NCBI RefSeq assembly: GCF_001591265.1
Contig: NZ_BCUL01000007.1
Span: 1-64,000 of the forward strand
DNA length: 64,000 nucleotides
Direction: 5' to 3'
DNA from: Moraxella atlantae NBRC 14588
GTDB lineage: Bacteria; Pseudomonadota; Gammaproteobacteria; Pseudomonadales; Moraxellaceae
The notes beneath the pieces were generated by a model that saw nothing but the letters and a program-made list of their open reading frames with translations, was not told the DNA's origin and did not search any database. Shown here piece after piece: positions 30,336 through 39,225 of this stretch. Position numbers and translations under genes: made by a program. Within the stretch, counting starts at the first letter, position 1. Every line of letters begins with the position of its first letter.

Positions 30336-31139
30336 TTAGGCAGCGACATACACTGTTTGGGACGGTGCAGGGTCTACCTCATCGGTATGATCAGTGTGTT
30401 TATCGGTCAATTTATCGCTGGGTGTTGGGCTGTTGGGGTCGTTGTTGGGATTGTCTGGGTTATCATCTTCGGTGATTACCACTTGTCCTGAGCCCAAATT
30501 GATGATTTCACTGATATTAACTTGCGCTTTGAGCAACAACTGCTCTTCAGCTAGTAAGCCATGGTTGATCTGCACTTTATTGAGTGTGTCCATGATTTTT
30601 TCATTTTTACGCAGCCAACGCGCCAAGTCCAAATACAAAATGTCATCTTTTTGGGTGGCTAGATTGGCTCTGCCCAGTGCCAAGCCCAACGGGTCGCGCT
30701 TGAGGACACCTTGAAAACCCCACAACGCCGCACGGATTGCTTGTGTTTTAAGATAGCTGTCGGTGTGCAGTACCAATACTTCGGTGTTCGATAGCTGTCC
30801 AAATACCAACCGCTGACGGTCACGATCTAGCTGCACGTGCACCAATCGCAAATTAACCGCAAGCTGGGCAAATATACCTTTGACATTGACCGTGGTGTGC
30901 AGACGCAGCCAGCTGTCATGCAAATCTAAATGCAAATCCAGTACGGCAGCAACTTTTTTGGTGACATATTGTGCCAAGGCGTCATTCACCTGTTGTTCGC
31001 TAATTGGTAGCAAAATCTCTTGCTCAGAAAAATCCTCAAATCGCGCGTACCAGTCCTGGGTCTTTGCCAATAGCGCGTTTAGCCCTTGATTTGCTAGGTC
31101 GGTCAAAAAATCTTGTAATGCTTGCGTTATCTTGTTCAC
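30336..31139 (-). CDS. Conserved-looking hypothetical protein
   Basis: Not recognised. The 267-residue product has no signal peptide or transmembrane helix. The first 210 residues are a regular alternation of hydrophobic strands and helices (for example VAAVLDLHLDLHDSWLRLHTTVNVKG), reminiscent of lipid-binding tubular or BPI-like folds, though that is only an impression. The last 50 residues are disordered, rich in Asp/Asn/Pro/Thr (ITEDDNPDNPNNDPNSP). The codon pattern and length make it a real gene. It is alone on the minus strand between fpr and a divergent TonB-like gene. Confidence 0.7.
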   Translation of the reverse strand: MNKITQALQDFLTDLANQGLNALLAKTQDWYARFEDFSEQEILLPISEQQVNDALAQYVTKKVAAVLDLHLDLHDSWLRLHTTVNVKGIFAQLAVNLRLVHVQLDRDRQRLVFGQLSNTEVLVLHTDSYLKTQAIRAALWGFQGVLKRDPLGLALGRANLATQKDDILYLDLARWLRKNEKIMDTLNKVQINHGLLAEEQLLLKAQVNISEIINLGSGQVVITEDDNPDNPNNDPNSPTPSDKLTDKHTDHTDEVDPAPSQTVYVAA

Positions 31140-31328
31140 AATACGCCCTTTTATCTAAGTTGATTGCTAGTTGATGGCTAAAAACAATCATTAAATCAGC
31201 GAATATTAACCCAGCATTATACCCTTAAAACCTATCAATGACAGCGACAAAATATGTTAAGATAACGGGGTTTTGTGTGAAAATTTTACACCAATTTAGT
31301 TTTATCAGCCAAAAAATGGTAAGCCAAC

Positions 31329-32234
31329 ATGCCCGCGTTGATGGGGTCACAGATCAAAGACAGCCGCAGTTATCACTTTCGCGCGCCCAAGATGGGCAGT
31401 GATTATAGCCTTTTGCTTGCCACCGTGCTGGCAGTTGGGTTGCATGCGGCGGTGATTTTTGGTATCAGCTTTAGCGAAGCTGCCGCCCCCAGCAAGGTAG
31501 CGCAAGATGTCACCACGGTGCTGACCGATAACTTACAAAAAAATGAGCAGGCGGATTTTATTGCCAATGCCAGTCAGCAAGGTGGTGGTGAGGCGGATGA
31601 AAAGCACCTGATGGAAACCGCATCGATCAGTCCACTGCAGGCAGATACAGTCAATCCAACCGATGACATCATCACACAAGCGCAGACCCGACGCCAACAA
31701 CAGTACCAACAAAGCTACTTGCGCACCACGCTGAGCCTACAAAAAGCACCTGTGGAAGATGACAACAAAAAAGACCAAGCCAGTGAGAGCTTTGAACAGC
31801 AAGAGCAGCGGATTCGTGAGCAAATCGCTACATTAGAAACCAAAATCGGCACCAGTCAGCAACTGCTTGCCAAAAAATCTGCTGTGCAAACGGTAAGCAG
31901 CAACTCAACCACGGCAGGCGCGGCAGCACAATACATTGAGAACTTTCGCCAACAAGCTTACCACGTTGGCAACCAAAACTATCCACAGGCGGCGCGCGCC
32001 AACAACATTACAGGCGATGTCCGCCTACTGGTCATCATCGACCACACAGGCAAGGTCAAGGCGTTGCGCGTGCTTGAGTCATCGGGCTCGCCGCTACTTG
32101 ATGAAGCTGCCAAAGAATCGGTGCGCAAAGCTGCACCGTTTGGCAAATTTAGCGATGATATGCAGGATATTTTAGAATTGCGTATCATTCGCACATGGCG
32201 ATTTGGCGACAGCCTACAAGTTGAGGAAAATTAG
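31329..32234 (+). CDS. TonB-family energy transducer
   Basis: A 301-residue protein with one N-terminal membrane helix (YSLLLATVLAVGLHAAVIFGISF, about residues 24-46) and a periplasmic linker with a Gln/Glu-rich coiled-coil segment (about 115-180). A C-terminal TonB domain (YPQAARANNITGDVRLLVIIDHTGKV, then a Leu-rich end) completes it. The linker lacks the usual Pro-Glu/Pro-Lys repeats of TonB, and no exbB/exbD genes are adjacent, so a specialised TonB paralogue is likely. The start codon is uncertain, since the ribosome binding site is weak. Confidence 0.8.
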   Translation: MPALMGSQIKDSRSYHFRAPKMGSDYSLLLATVLAVGLHAAVIFGISFSEAAAPSKVAQDVTTVLTDNLQKNEQADFIANASQQGGGEADEKHLMETASISPLQADTVNPTDDIITQAQTRRQQQYQQSYLRTTLSLQKAPVEDDNKKDQASESFEQQEQRIREQIATLETKIGTSQQLLAKKSAVQTVSSNSTTAGAAAQYIENFRQQAYHVGNQNYPQAARANNITGDVRLLVIIDHTGKVKALRVLESSGSPLLDEAAKESVRKAAPFGKFSDDMQDILELRIIRTWRFGDSLQVEEN

Positions 32235-32292
32235 GTAGTTTTTACACACCTGCTGCTAAAACTTGGATTTTACAAGATTTAATTAGGAAAAA

Positions 32293-33012
32293 ATGATGTC
32301 AAATCAATCACAGTCTGCAACACAGCCTTCAGTCAGCCAACGCGAGCTAGCCGTCTTTGACCTTGATCATACCTTGATTGACGCAGACAGCGATTATTTG
32401 TGGGGTGAATATTTGGTAAAAAATCAGCTGGTTGATGAAGCGAATTTTCGCGCGCGCAATCAGCGGTTTTATGAGCAGTATGTTGAGGGTACGCTTGACT
32501 CAACTGAGTATGGCGAGTTTGTCGCGGGGTTTTTGGCACAGCATGACATGCCGACGCTGCAGGCGTGGCGTGATGACTATGTGCAAAATACCATCGCACC
32601 ACATGTCCGGCCCAAAGCCCAACACGCCATGCAAATGCATATTGACGCAGGGCACGACGTGCTGATTATCTCAGCGACCAATGATTTTATCGTGCAAGCC
32701 GTGGCGGCGTTGTTTTTGGACGATGCAACGCGAATCATTGCCACCCCGTTTGCTATTGAAAACGACCGTTATACAGGCAAGCTGGCAGGACAACCGAGTT
32801 TTCAAGACGGTAAGTTGTTTTATTTGGAACAATGGCTAGCCAATCAGCAGGCGCAAGGTGTGACGTATAGCAAAACTTATGCTTATTCAGATTCCAAAAA
32901 TGACATTCCACTGCTAAGCTGGGCAGATGTGGCGGTGGCGGTATCGCCCGATGATGCACTACATGCGTATGCGTTGGCACACCAGTGGGCGATTGAGGAT
33001 TGGCGGATTTAA
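32293..33012 (+). CDS. HAD-superfamily subfamily IB phosphatase
   Basis: SerB/CicA-like hydrolase of 239 residues. Motif I is AVFDLDHTLIDADS with nucleophile and acid/base Asp. Motif II is in VLIISATNDFI and the final acidic motif is AYSDSKNDIPLLSW. Members act on phosphoserine-like or phospholipid head-group substrates; the exact substrate is unknown. It lies 58 bp after the TonB-like gene on the same strand. Confidence 0.85.
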   Translation: MMSNQSQSATQPSVSQRELAVFDLDHTLIDADSDYLWGEYLVKNQLVDEANFRARNQRFYEQYVEGTLDSTEYGEFVAGFLAQHDMPTLQAWRDDYVQNTIAPHVRPKAQHAMQMHIDAGHDVLIISATNDFIVQAVAALFLDDATRIIATPFAIENDRYTGKLAGQPSFQDGKLFYLEQWLANQQAQGVTYSKTYAYSDSKNDIPLLSWADVAVAVSPDDALHAYALAHQWAIEDWRI

Positions 33013-33053
33013 ATGATTTTGCTCAAGTTTTGCTAGACAGATTGGGCGAACGC

Positions 33054-33083
33054 TAAACAGTATTGGCAAAACTGAGGTATAAT
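33054..33083 (+). promoter_or_regulatory. Promoter candidate for prfB
   Basis: TAAACA at 33054-33059 and a consensus TATAAT at 33078-33083 are separated by 18 bp, 43 bp before the prfB start codon. Confidence 0.5.
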
Positions 33084-33125
33084 AGCAAGTTTTCTGTATC
33101 ATCAATGCTTGCTAAAGGAGCTATC

Positions 33126-34221
33126 ATGGAAATCAACCCGTATCTTGAACGCATCAAAGATCTTGCCGAACGCGGCGACCAGCTTCGGGGGTATCTTTGA
33201 CATCGATGCCAAAATCGAGCGGCTAGAAGAAGTCAATCTGGAGCTTGAAAACCCCGATCTATGGAATGACCCCGAACGCGCGACCAAAATCAGCAAAGAA
33301 AAAGCCCAGCTTGATGGTGTGATTGGCGTGATCCAAACGCTTGATGACAAGCTAAGTGACGCGCGCGCGATGTTAGATTTGGCGGTGGAGGCCGACGATA
33401 CCAGTTTGCTGGATGATGTGCAAGCTGAACTAGACGCCGCCGATGAGCAGGTAGCGGATTTAGAATTTAAGCGCATGTTTAGCGGTGAGATGGACGGCAA
33501 CGATTGCTATTTAGATATCCAGTCAGGCTCGGGCGGCACCGAGGCGCAAGACTGGGCAGAAATGCTGCTGCGTATGTATCAGCGTTGGTGCGACGCGCAT
33601 GGCTTTAAAGCCGAGCTCATTGAGCTGTCATCAGGTGCAGTAGCAGGAATCAAATCCGCAACGCTGCATGTCAAAGGTGATCATGCGTTTGGTTGGCTGC
33701 GCACCGAGACAGGCGTGCACCGTTTGGTGCGTAAATCACCGTTTGATAGCAATAACGGTCGCCATACGTCATTTTCTGCCGTGTTTGTGTCGCCTGAAAT
33801 TGATGACAATATCGAAATTGACATCAACCCTGCCGATTTGCGCATTGATACCTATCGCTCAAGCGGCGCAGGTGGACAGCACGTCAATACCACAGACTCT
33901 GCCGTGCGTATCACCCACCAACCGACAGGCATCGTGGTGGCGTGCCAAAGTGAGCGCAGCCAAATCTCTAACCGTGAAACGGCGATGAAAATGCTACGCG
34001 CCAAATTGTATGAACGCGAGATGCAGCTACGCATGGAAAAACAACAAGCCCTAGAAGACAGCAAGTCTGATATCGGCTGGGGCAGTCAAATTCGCTCGTA
34101 CGTGCTTGATGATTCGCGCATTAAGGATTTGCGCACAGGCGTAGAAACGTCCAATACGCAGGCAGTATTGGATGGCGATCTTGATAAGTTTATTGAAGCC
34201 AGCCTCAAGGCAGGTTTGTAA
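33126..34221 (+). CDS. prfB: Peptide chain release factor 2, with programmed +1 frameshift
   Basis: RF2 reads UAA and UGA stops. The true start is ATG at 33126 ([20 protein letters not shown]), preceded by AAAGGAG. That frame reaches CTT-TGA at 33195-33200. Slippage by +1 there continues into the long frame ending 34221, giving about 364 residues, the normal RF2 length. The codon-recognition tripeptide SPF ([11 protein letters not shown]) and catalytic GGQ ([10 protein letters not shown]) are intact. The frameshift provides autoregulation: when RF2 is scarce the ribosome pauses at UGA and shifts. Confidence 0.96.
33186..33201 (+). promoter_or_regulatory. prfB recoding site
   Basis: The sequence CGGGGGTATCTTTGAC holds the slippery CTT, the in-frame TGA followed by C (a weak stop context), and an upstream purine-rich GGGGG at the position where the Shine-Dalgarno-like element stimulates slippage in E. 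coli (AGGGGG there). Confidence 0.93.
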
Positions 34222-34298
34222 TTTTTTGCATTACCAAATATCGGGGTATATGGATGTATCCCGATTGGTTAAACATCAGCCAACTAAGGGATCACACC

Positions 34299-34832
34299 AT
34301 GCTTTATCAATATAATAACAAACAGCCCACCTACCAAGCACCGTTTAGCGGTTGGATTGCTGACAGCGCGCAAATTATCGGCGATGTACATTTGGGCGAA
34401 GCAGTCAGCGTGTGGTTTGGCGCGGTGATTCGTGGTGACAACAGTCCCATTTATTTGGGTGCACGCAGCAACGTACAAGAAAATTGTGTCATTCACACCG
34501 ACGCAGGTATAAGCGTTGAAATCGGTGAGGGTGTGACGATTGGGCATTTGGCCATGTTGCACGGTTGCCGAATTGGTGACAACAGCTTGATAGGCATCGG
34601 CGCGATTGTACTCAACCATGCCGTGATTGGCAAAAATTGCATCATCGGCGCAAATGCACTGGTCACCGAAGGCACGCATATTCCTGGTAACTCACTTGCC
34701 GTCGGTAGCCCTGCTAAAGTCATTAAAACCTTGAGCGATGCCCAGATCGCCATGCTTAAACAATCTGCCGCCCAGTATGTCGCCAAAGCGCAAGCGTTTA
34801 AAACAGGTTTAACGCCTATGCCAATGCATTAG
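34299..34832 (+). CDS. Gamma-carbonic-anhydrase-like hexapeptide-repeat protein (YrdA/PaaY family)
   Basis: A left-handed beta-helix protein of 177 residues. Hexapeptide turns run from IIGDVHLGEAVSVWFGAVIRGD through VTIGHLAMLHGCRIGDNSLIGIGAIVLNHAVIGKNCIIGANALV. The zinc-ligand type histidines are seen in NCVIHTD, TIGHLAMLHGC. The start at 34299 follows AAGGGA; the frame opens further upstream but without a good start. Catalytic activity of this subgroup varies. Confidence 0.9.
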   Translation: MLYQYNNKQPTYQAPFSGWIADSAQIIGDVHLGEAVSVWFGAVIRGDNSPIYLGARSNVQENCVIHTDAGISVEIGEGVTIGHLAMLHGCRIGDNSLIGIGAIVLNHAVIGKNCIIGANALVTEGTHIPGNSLAVGSPAKVIKTLSDAQIAMLKQSAAQYVAKAQAFKTGLTPMPMH

Positions 34833-34854
34833 ATCTGCCTGTATAATGGCACGC

Positions 34855-35457
34855 TTACATTAGCATCATCATCACCAGCCAGCCAAACACGCCGATTGCC
34901 AATGCCAAACCAATCGCGCGTAAAATGCCTGCGGTAAATAAATCCTCTCCTGTGTCGTCATCACGGTCACGAAATGGTGCAAACACGATATCTAACGCCT
35001 TGCTGCCAAACAACAGCCCAAACACGACGCCTAGCACTGCCAAGATTGGCAAAAATAGCCAATCGGTCTTGCCAGTCCCGATACCCGATAACGACTGCAC
35101 TACATTGATGGCAACATCAATCAATAAGCCAATCAGCGCGTACAGCAGCGTGACCATCACTGCTGTCATCAGCCGACTGCCAAAACTGACAGGCTCATCA
35201 TCCGCCACGGGAGCGGTGGCAGTTGTTGGCAGCTCAGCGCGCTCAAGCGGTGAGGTCATTGGCGCGGTAAAATGCTGCTCTTCTGCCACAGGTGGTAGGT
35301 CACTGGTACGCACTGCCGAAAAATAATCGTCGGATGGCGCAACCGATGACTGCAACGGCTCAGTTAGTTCATGCGTATCGCCGATATCGCCAAATGCGTC
35401 ATCGGGCACAGGCTTGGCAGGCTTGGTAATCGCGCTGGGGGAGAGCTTATCGGGCAT
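34855..35457 (-). CDS. Membrane protein of unknown function
   Basis: A 200-residue protein with a hydrophilic, Pro/Ala/Asp-rich cytoplasmic-type N-terminus (about 1-95) and three membrane segments near 98-120, 132-150 and 178-200. It lies downstream of the split fimV, separated by a terminator, and could be a Moraxellaceae-specific protein. No family is recognised. Confidence 0.7.
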   Translation of the reverse strand: MPDKLSPSAITKPAKPVPDDAFGDIGDTHELTEPLQSSVAPSDDYFSAVRTSDLPPVAEEQHFTAPMTSPLERAELPTTATAPVADDEPVSFGSRLMTAVMVTLLYALIGLLIDVAINVVQSLSGIGTGKTDWLFLPILAVLGVVFGLLFGSKALDIVFAPFRDRDDDTGEDLFTAGILRAIGLALAIGVFGWLVMMMLM

Positions 35458-35480
35458 GGTATTTCTCCTGTAGTTCTGAT

Positions 35481-35512
35481 AAAAAAGGACAGATTAAACC
35501 GTCCTTTTTTTG
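35481..35512 (-). terminator. Terminator after the fimV genes
   Basis: AAAAAAGGAC and GTCCTTTTTT flank a 10-nt loop. The symmetry makes it functional on either strand; on the minus strand it follows the second fimV gene. Confidence 0.75.
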
Positions 35513-35541
35513 CCATAACAAACACGTTAAACTGAATTAAA

Positions 35542-37281
35542 TCAATACGTTTTGTCTAGCAGCGCATGGATTCTGGCTTGCGCTTCGCCGTTGGCATGTG
35601 GCGCAATTTCATTGAGCAAGCGTTTGGCACTGTCGTACTCGCCTAATTCAAGATATTGCTCGGCAAGCTCAAGGGTTAGCGTCGTGCTATCTAATTGCTC
35701 CACCTGCGCAAGTGCATCGCTCAAATCAGGGCGTAACGCGTCGCCCGTCGCAACACTATCAGGCTCGCTAACGCTAGGCTGTGCCGCGCTTGGGGCGAAA
35801 ACTTCACTGGTGCTAACGGTCGGCGTTTCTGGGGTGGTTGTGCTGGCAGGTTCGCTAACGTCTGGGTCAAGATCTGCCCAATCAAATGCCGCATCATTCG
35901 TTGTCGATGTCTCGGTGCTAGCTGGTGCTTCAATGGCGTTTGGTACATCGAGTTCTAGATTTGAAAAATCGAATTCGGTGGTTTCAGCCTCGGGTGCTTC
36001 GATAACTGGCTCAACAACTGTTTCGGCAGGCGCTGTGCTTGGTTCATCAAAGGTCAAATCAATTTCATCAAATTGGGCGACATCATCAACGGGTGGTGCA
36101 CTGACCACAGGCGTATCGGTGTTGAGCGCAGGCTGACTGTTTGGCTGGGCAGGCTCGTCGAGTTCAAACGTTAAATCATCAAAATCAAACGCGTTAGTGG
36201 TATTGTCGGTGGTAGTGGTAGTCGGCACGTCTGTTGCGCTGGTTGACGGTTGTGCTGGCGTGTCAAGTGTTAGATCACCAAAATCAGACAAATCAAGCTC
36301 GGTATCAGAGCTGCTTAATACTTTGTTTTGTGCAGGTGTGACTTGTGGCGTTGGTGCGGTTGTGGTAGCCGCTTGCGTGGCATTTTGCCACAGGCTGTCG
36401 TCTAGTGTCAGCCCATCATTGGATGATTGGGCAGGCATGCTATCAGGTGTGGCGGTAGGCAATACCAATTCGGTGTCGTCGCTAGACAACACTTTTTCGC
36501 TGGGTACAGCATCGGTTGGTGTCTGCGCGGTGGGCGATGTTGTGCTCAGTGAATCCAATGCCAAATCAAAGTCAAAATCGTCTAGCTCCACGGTCGGTTC
36601 GGTCGGTGCACTTGCAGCAGGTGTGCTGGTCGTTGCTTGCGAGGTAGTGGTTGGCTCATCGTCCAATGAAAAATTAAAATCTAGACTGTCATCGGTGGCT
36701 GCGCTGACAGAGGGTGCGACCGATGACGCTGCTGTTGTAGCCATTGCTGGCTGGGCGGCTGATTGGGTCATGGGCTGTGCACTGGCAGTAGGCGCGCTGC
36801 TAAATGCCATCTCTTCGTCGATCAAGGATTTTAGGTTTGCCGCTTGCGTTTGCACGTGGGTGTCATGAAAGCGTTGCAACGTTGGGTAGAGCGCGTTAAA
36901 TGCGTCATAGTTTTTGCTCACGGCATAGGTATTGAGCAAAAGCAATACCAGATCACTGCGATTGGGCTCACGTGCGATGGCAGGTTTTAGCACCTGCTCG
37001 GCGCGTTCATAATCGCGTTGATCAAATAAATGCTGGGCATTTTTTAACACGTCTTCGCTGGGCTGGCTAGAGGTGAGCGTAGCCTCTGACGTGGTCGCTG
37101 GTGCGTTATCGGCTATCTTGGTGCGAGCTTGTATTTCTTGTTGTTGTTCGGCAAGGGTTTTGGGGCGATTGCCACCAGTTGCCATACCACCATCGCTGCC
37201 TGATTTTTTGCGCATGAGCACAACGGCTACGATTATCACAATGACCACAGCGGCGATAATGCCCATCATCATCGGTGTCAT
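35542..37281 (-). CDS. FimV C-terminal half: membrane anchor, acidic linker and TPR domain
   Basis: The 579-residue product begins with a membrane helix (MGIIAAVVIVIIVAVVLM, about residues 5-22) and a basic stop-transfer. A TPR-like segment (DVLKNAQHLFDQRDYERAEQVLKPAIAREP) and about 350 residues of Asp/Thr/Ser/Ala-rich repeats follow (for example DFDDLTFELDEP, LDLSDFGDLTLD). It ends in the FimV C-terminal domain (TLELAEQYLELGEYDSAKRLLNEI). This equals the membrane and cytoplasmic part of FimV/HubP, the polar organiser for type IV pili and twitching. Its own AAGGAG ribosome binding site shows it is translated separately from the N-terminal half 67 bp upstream. Confidence 0.85.
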   Translation of the reverse strand: MTPMMMGIIAAVVIVIIVAVVLMRKKSGSDGGMATGGNRPKTLAEQQQEIQARTKIADNAPATTSEATLTSSQPSEDVLKNAQHLFDQRDYERAEQVLKPAIAREPNRSDLVLLLLNTYAVSKNYDAFNALYPTLQRFHDTHVQTQAANLKSLIDEEMAFSSAPTASAQPMTQSAAQPAMATTAASSVAPSVSAATDDSLDFNFSLDDEPTTTSQATTSTPAASAPTEPTVELDDFDFDLALDSLSTTSPTAQTPTDAVPSEKVLSSDDTELVLPTATPDSMPAQSSNDGLTLDDSLWQNATQAATTTAPTPQVTPAQNKVLSSSDTELDLSDFGDLTLDTPAQPSTSATDVPTTTTTDNTTNAFDFDDLTFELDEPAQPNSQPALNTDTPVVSAPPVDDVAQFDEIDLTFDEPSTAPAETVVEPVIEAPEAETTEFDFSNLELDVPNAIEAPASTETSTTNDAAFDWADLDPDVSEPASTTTPETPTVSTSEVFAPSAAQPSVSEPDSVATGDALRPDLSDALAQVEQLDSTTLTLELAEQYLELGEYDSAKRLLNEIAPHANGEAQARIHALLDKTY

Positions 37282-37348
37282 GGTTTGTTCTCCTTGATTC
37301 GTTGGTATCTTGTGTTAATTGGTGAATAACTTATCTTTTAGCCAGTTC

Positions 37349-38938
37349 TTAGTTGGCTTGATTAAGCTGTTTGAGTCGCTGCTCAAGTTGGGCTAAGCGC
37401 GTATTTTGAATTTGTAGGCGATTTTCGGCGCGTATCAGATTTTGATTGAGCTGCCCAACTGCGCGCGCTTGTTGGGCAGTGGCTTGCCGCTTAGATTTGA
37501 CTTTACTTAACAGTGCGTTGCTGATATTGCCATTGCCTGTTTGGCTCAAGCCGCCTTGGGCTGCACCATTTTGCTGACTGGGTGTGATGATGGTCATCTC
37601 AGCACGTCGTTTGGCAGAACGGCTTTGAATCGTCTGTGCTTGGCGTTCAGCAGCGCGCGTCATGCGGCGTTTGCGTGCACTGGTGGTTGTCTGGTTGCGG
37701 GTTTTGCGCACGCTGCGTCGGTTGGTTGCCGTGGTTTTGCGCGTGTCGTCATTGACGCTATTGGCTTTGGTATTTTTTTGTGCCTGTGCTTGATTGGCAG
37801 CATTCACGCTACGCTTGGATGGGCGCGTATCAAATGTTGCTGGAATGGCGAGCTTGGCATTGGCGTACAGCTGGCTTGGGTCATTATTGGCAAAGGCTTG
37901 CGGATTATCCTCGACAATACGTTGCATGATGGTATGGACATCGGTGTTGCTTTGTTTGGCTAAATCACTGGCAATCGTCCATAGGTTATCATTGCGCTCA
38001 ACCACATAAGTGGTCATGGCATCATCGTTGTTTGCTGTCGTGTCATTGGCAGTTGTATTCGCGGCAGTTGTATTCGCGGCAGTTGTATTCGCAGCGCTCA
38101 CTGTGGTTTGTGGTGTGGGCTGTTTAGCAGTCTGTTGGTTTTGCGCGGTAATAGCTTGTGCCGCTGCGTCAGGGTAGGGACGCTTTGGCGGTACTTGCAG
38201 TGTAGGTGTATTGTTTGGTGTGGCGCGATTACCAGAACCGATGACAGACGCATCAGCCATCGTGATTGGTGCGGCATCAATCGGTGGCAAGGTATTTTGC
38301 GCGATATTTGGCGCAACCGTTTGTGGCAAGTTTGGGGTACTATTTTGCACAGGTTGTGCGCTAGTATCTGCGTTTGCCAAGCTAACGGGCGCGTCTACCA
38401 TCGGCAAGGGCGGTGGTGGCGTTTGTTTCACTAACAAAGGCTCATTAATCACAGGCAATTGTACCGCCTCGGTATTGCCCACCACCACGGTGGTCGGTGT
38501 TGGTTCAATCAGCTTGGCAGCTGATTGTGGTGTGATGCGCTGTTTGCTATCAAGCGGTAGTAGCAGAGTCTTGGGCAGCAGCCGTGTTTGTCCTGCATTG
38601 TTGATGGTTAAAAGCACATCGGTAAACGGTGCGTTGATCGGCTGGCGACTGGTCAGCACGATCATCCCGCCGTTACTGCTGGTTGGCTCAAAACGAATCG
38701 CCATATCGCTGGCTTTATTGAGCCCAAGCTGGCGGTAAGCTTGCGGATTGGCAAGGTTCACGCTAAAACTGGCAGGATCAATATCCGTTACATTGATGCG
38801 CGCGCTTAGCGGCTGATTTTGCCCTGATTCTACATAGGTTTCACCCACTTCAATGGCAAAACTGGGTACAGGCAACGCTAGCAACGTGCACAAAAACCAA
38901 TGTAAGCGGCGTGGTCGAAATTGCGCAAACCTGTGCAT
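37349..38938 (-). CDS. FimV N-terminal half: periplasmic LysM protein
   Basis: A 529-residue product with a signal peptide (cleavage near PSFAIEVGE) and the FimV N-terminal domain (GQNQPLSARINVTDIDPASFSVNLANPQAYRQLGL). After a low-complexity Pro/Ala/Thr linker comes a LysM-type domain (TTYVVERNDNLWTIASDLAKQ...YANAKLAIP, about residues 310-365), and a basic segment with a C-terminal coiled coil (about 480-529) ends the protein. The start at 38938 follows GAGG; the frame is open further upstream. In P. aeruginosa all this is one protein with the next gene. The position just after asd matches the Pseudomonas asd-fimV order. Confidence 0.85.
   Translation of the reverse strand: MHRFAQFRPRRLHWFLCTLLALPVPSFAIEVGETYVESGQNQPLSARINVTDIDPASFSVNLANPQAYRQLGLNKASDMAIRFEPTSSNGGMIVLTSRQPINAPFTDVLLTINNAGQTRLLPKTLLLPLDSKQRITPQSAAKLIEPTPTTVVVGNTEAVQLPVINEPLLVKQTPPPPLPMVDAPVSLANADTSAQPVQNSTPNLPQTVAPNIAQNTLPPIDAAPITMADASVIGSGNRATPNNTPTLQVPPKRPYPDAAAQAITAQNQQTAKQPTPQTTVSAANTTAANTTAANTTANDTTANNDDAMTTYVVERNDNLWTIASDLAKQSNTDVHTIMQRIVEDNPQAFANNDPSQLYANAKLAIPATFDTRPSKRSVNAANQAQAQKNTKANSVNDDTRKTTATNRRSVRKTRNQTTTSARKRRMTRAAERQAQTIQSRSAKRRAEMTIITPSQQNGAAQGGLSQTGNGNISNALLSKVKSKRQATAQQARAVGQLNQNLIRAENRLQIQNTRLAQLEQRLKQLNQAN
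38048..38092. repeat. Perfect 15-bp tandem repeat in the fimV linker
   Basis: GGCAGTTGTATTCGC occurs three times in tandem, encoding an ANTTA-type pentapeptide repeat on the minus strand. Its length is a multiple of three, so copy-number change alters linker length without shifting the frame. Confidence 0.85.
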
Positions 38939-39010
38939 ACCATCCTCTGTTTGCCACAACTGGGCGACAAAATAGTGTAAATAGTTAAACAATCAACACA
39001 GCCTGTTTAG

Positions 39011-39037
39011 TTTATTAACCTATGTTTATTAACCTAT
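39011..39037. repeat. Direct repeat upstream of the fimV genes
   Basis: TTTATTAACCTAT occurs twice with one base between, about 75-100 bp before the fimV start on the minus strand. It may be a binding site pair or chance in AT-rich DNA. Confidence 0.4.
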
Positions 39038-39225
39038 AAAGTAAAGCGGCATTGATTGGTAGAATTGTGCAATATGTTATAACAAAATTGCCCAAAAAAT
39101 ACCAGTGGCATTGTTGTAACGTGCCTAAAATCAGCAATAAGCGGTAAAGCTTAGCTCTACCGCTCATTGCGTTGCCACCGATTAACAATCAAGGTATGAC
39201 GGGTGCGACTGAACGCTGTGCCGCT

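Noticed and set aside
36197-36868. Long plus-strand open frames opposite the fimV C-terminal gene
   Set aside because: They mirror the biased Asp/Thr/Ser codons of the real gene; the minus-strand gene has family domains and a ribosome binding site.
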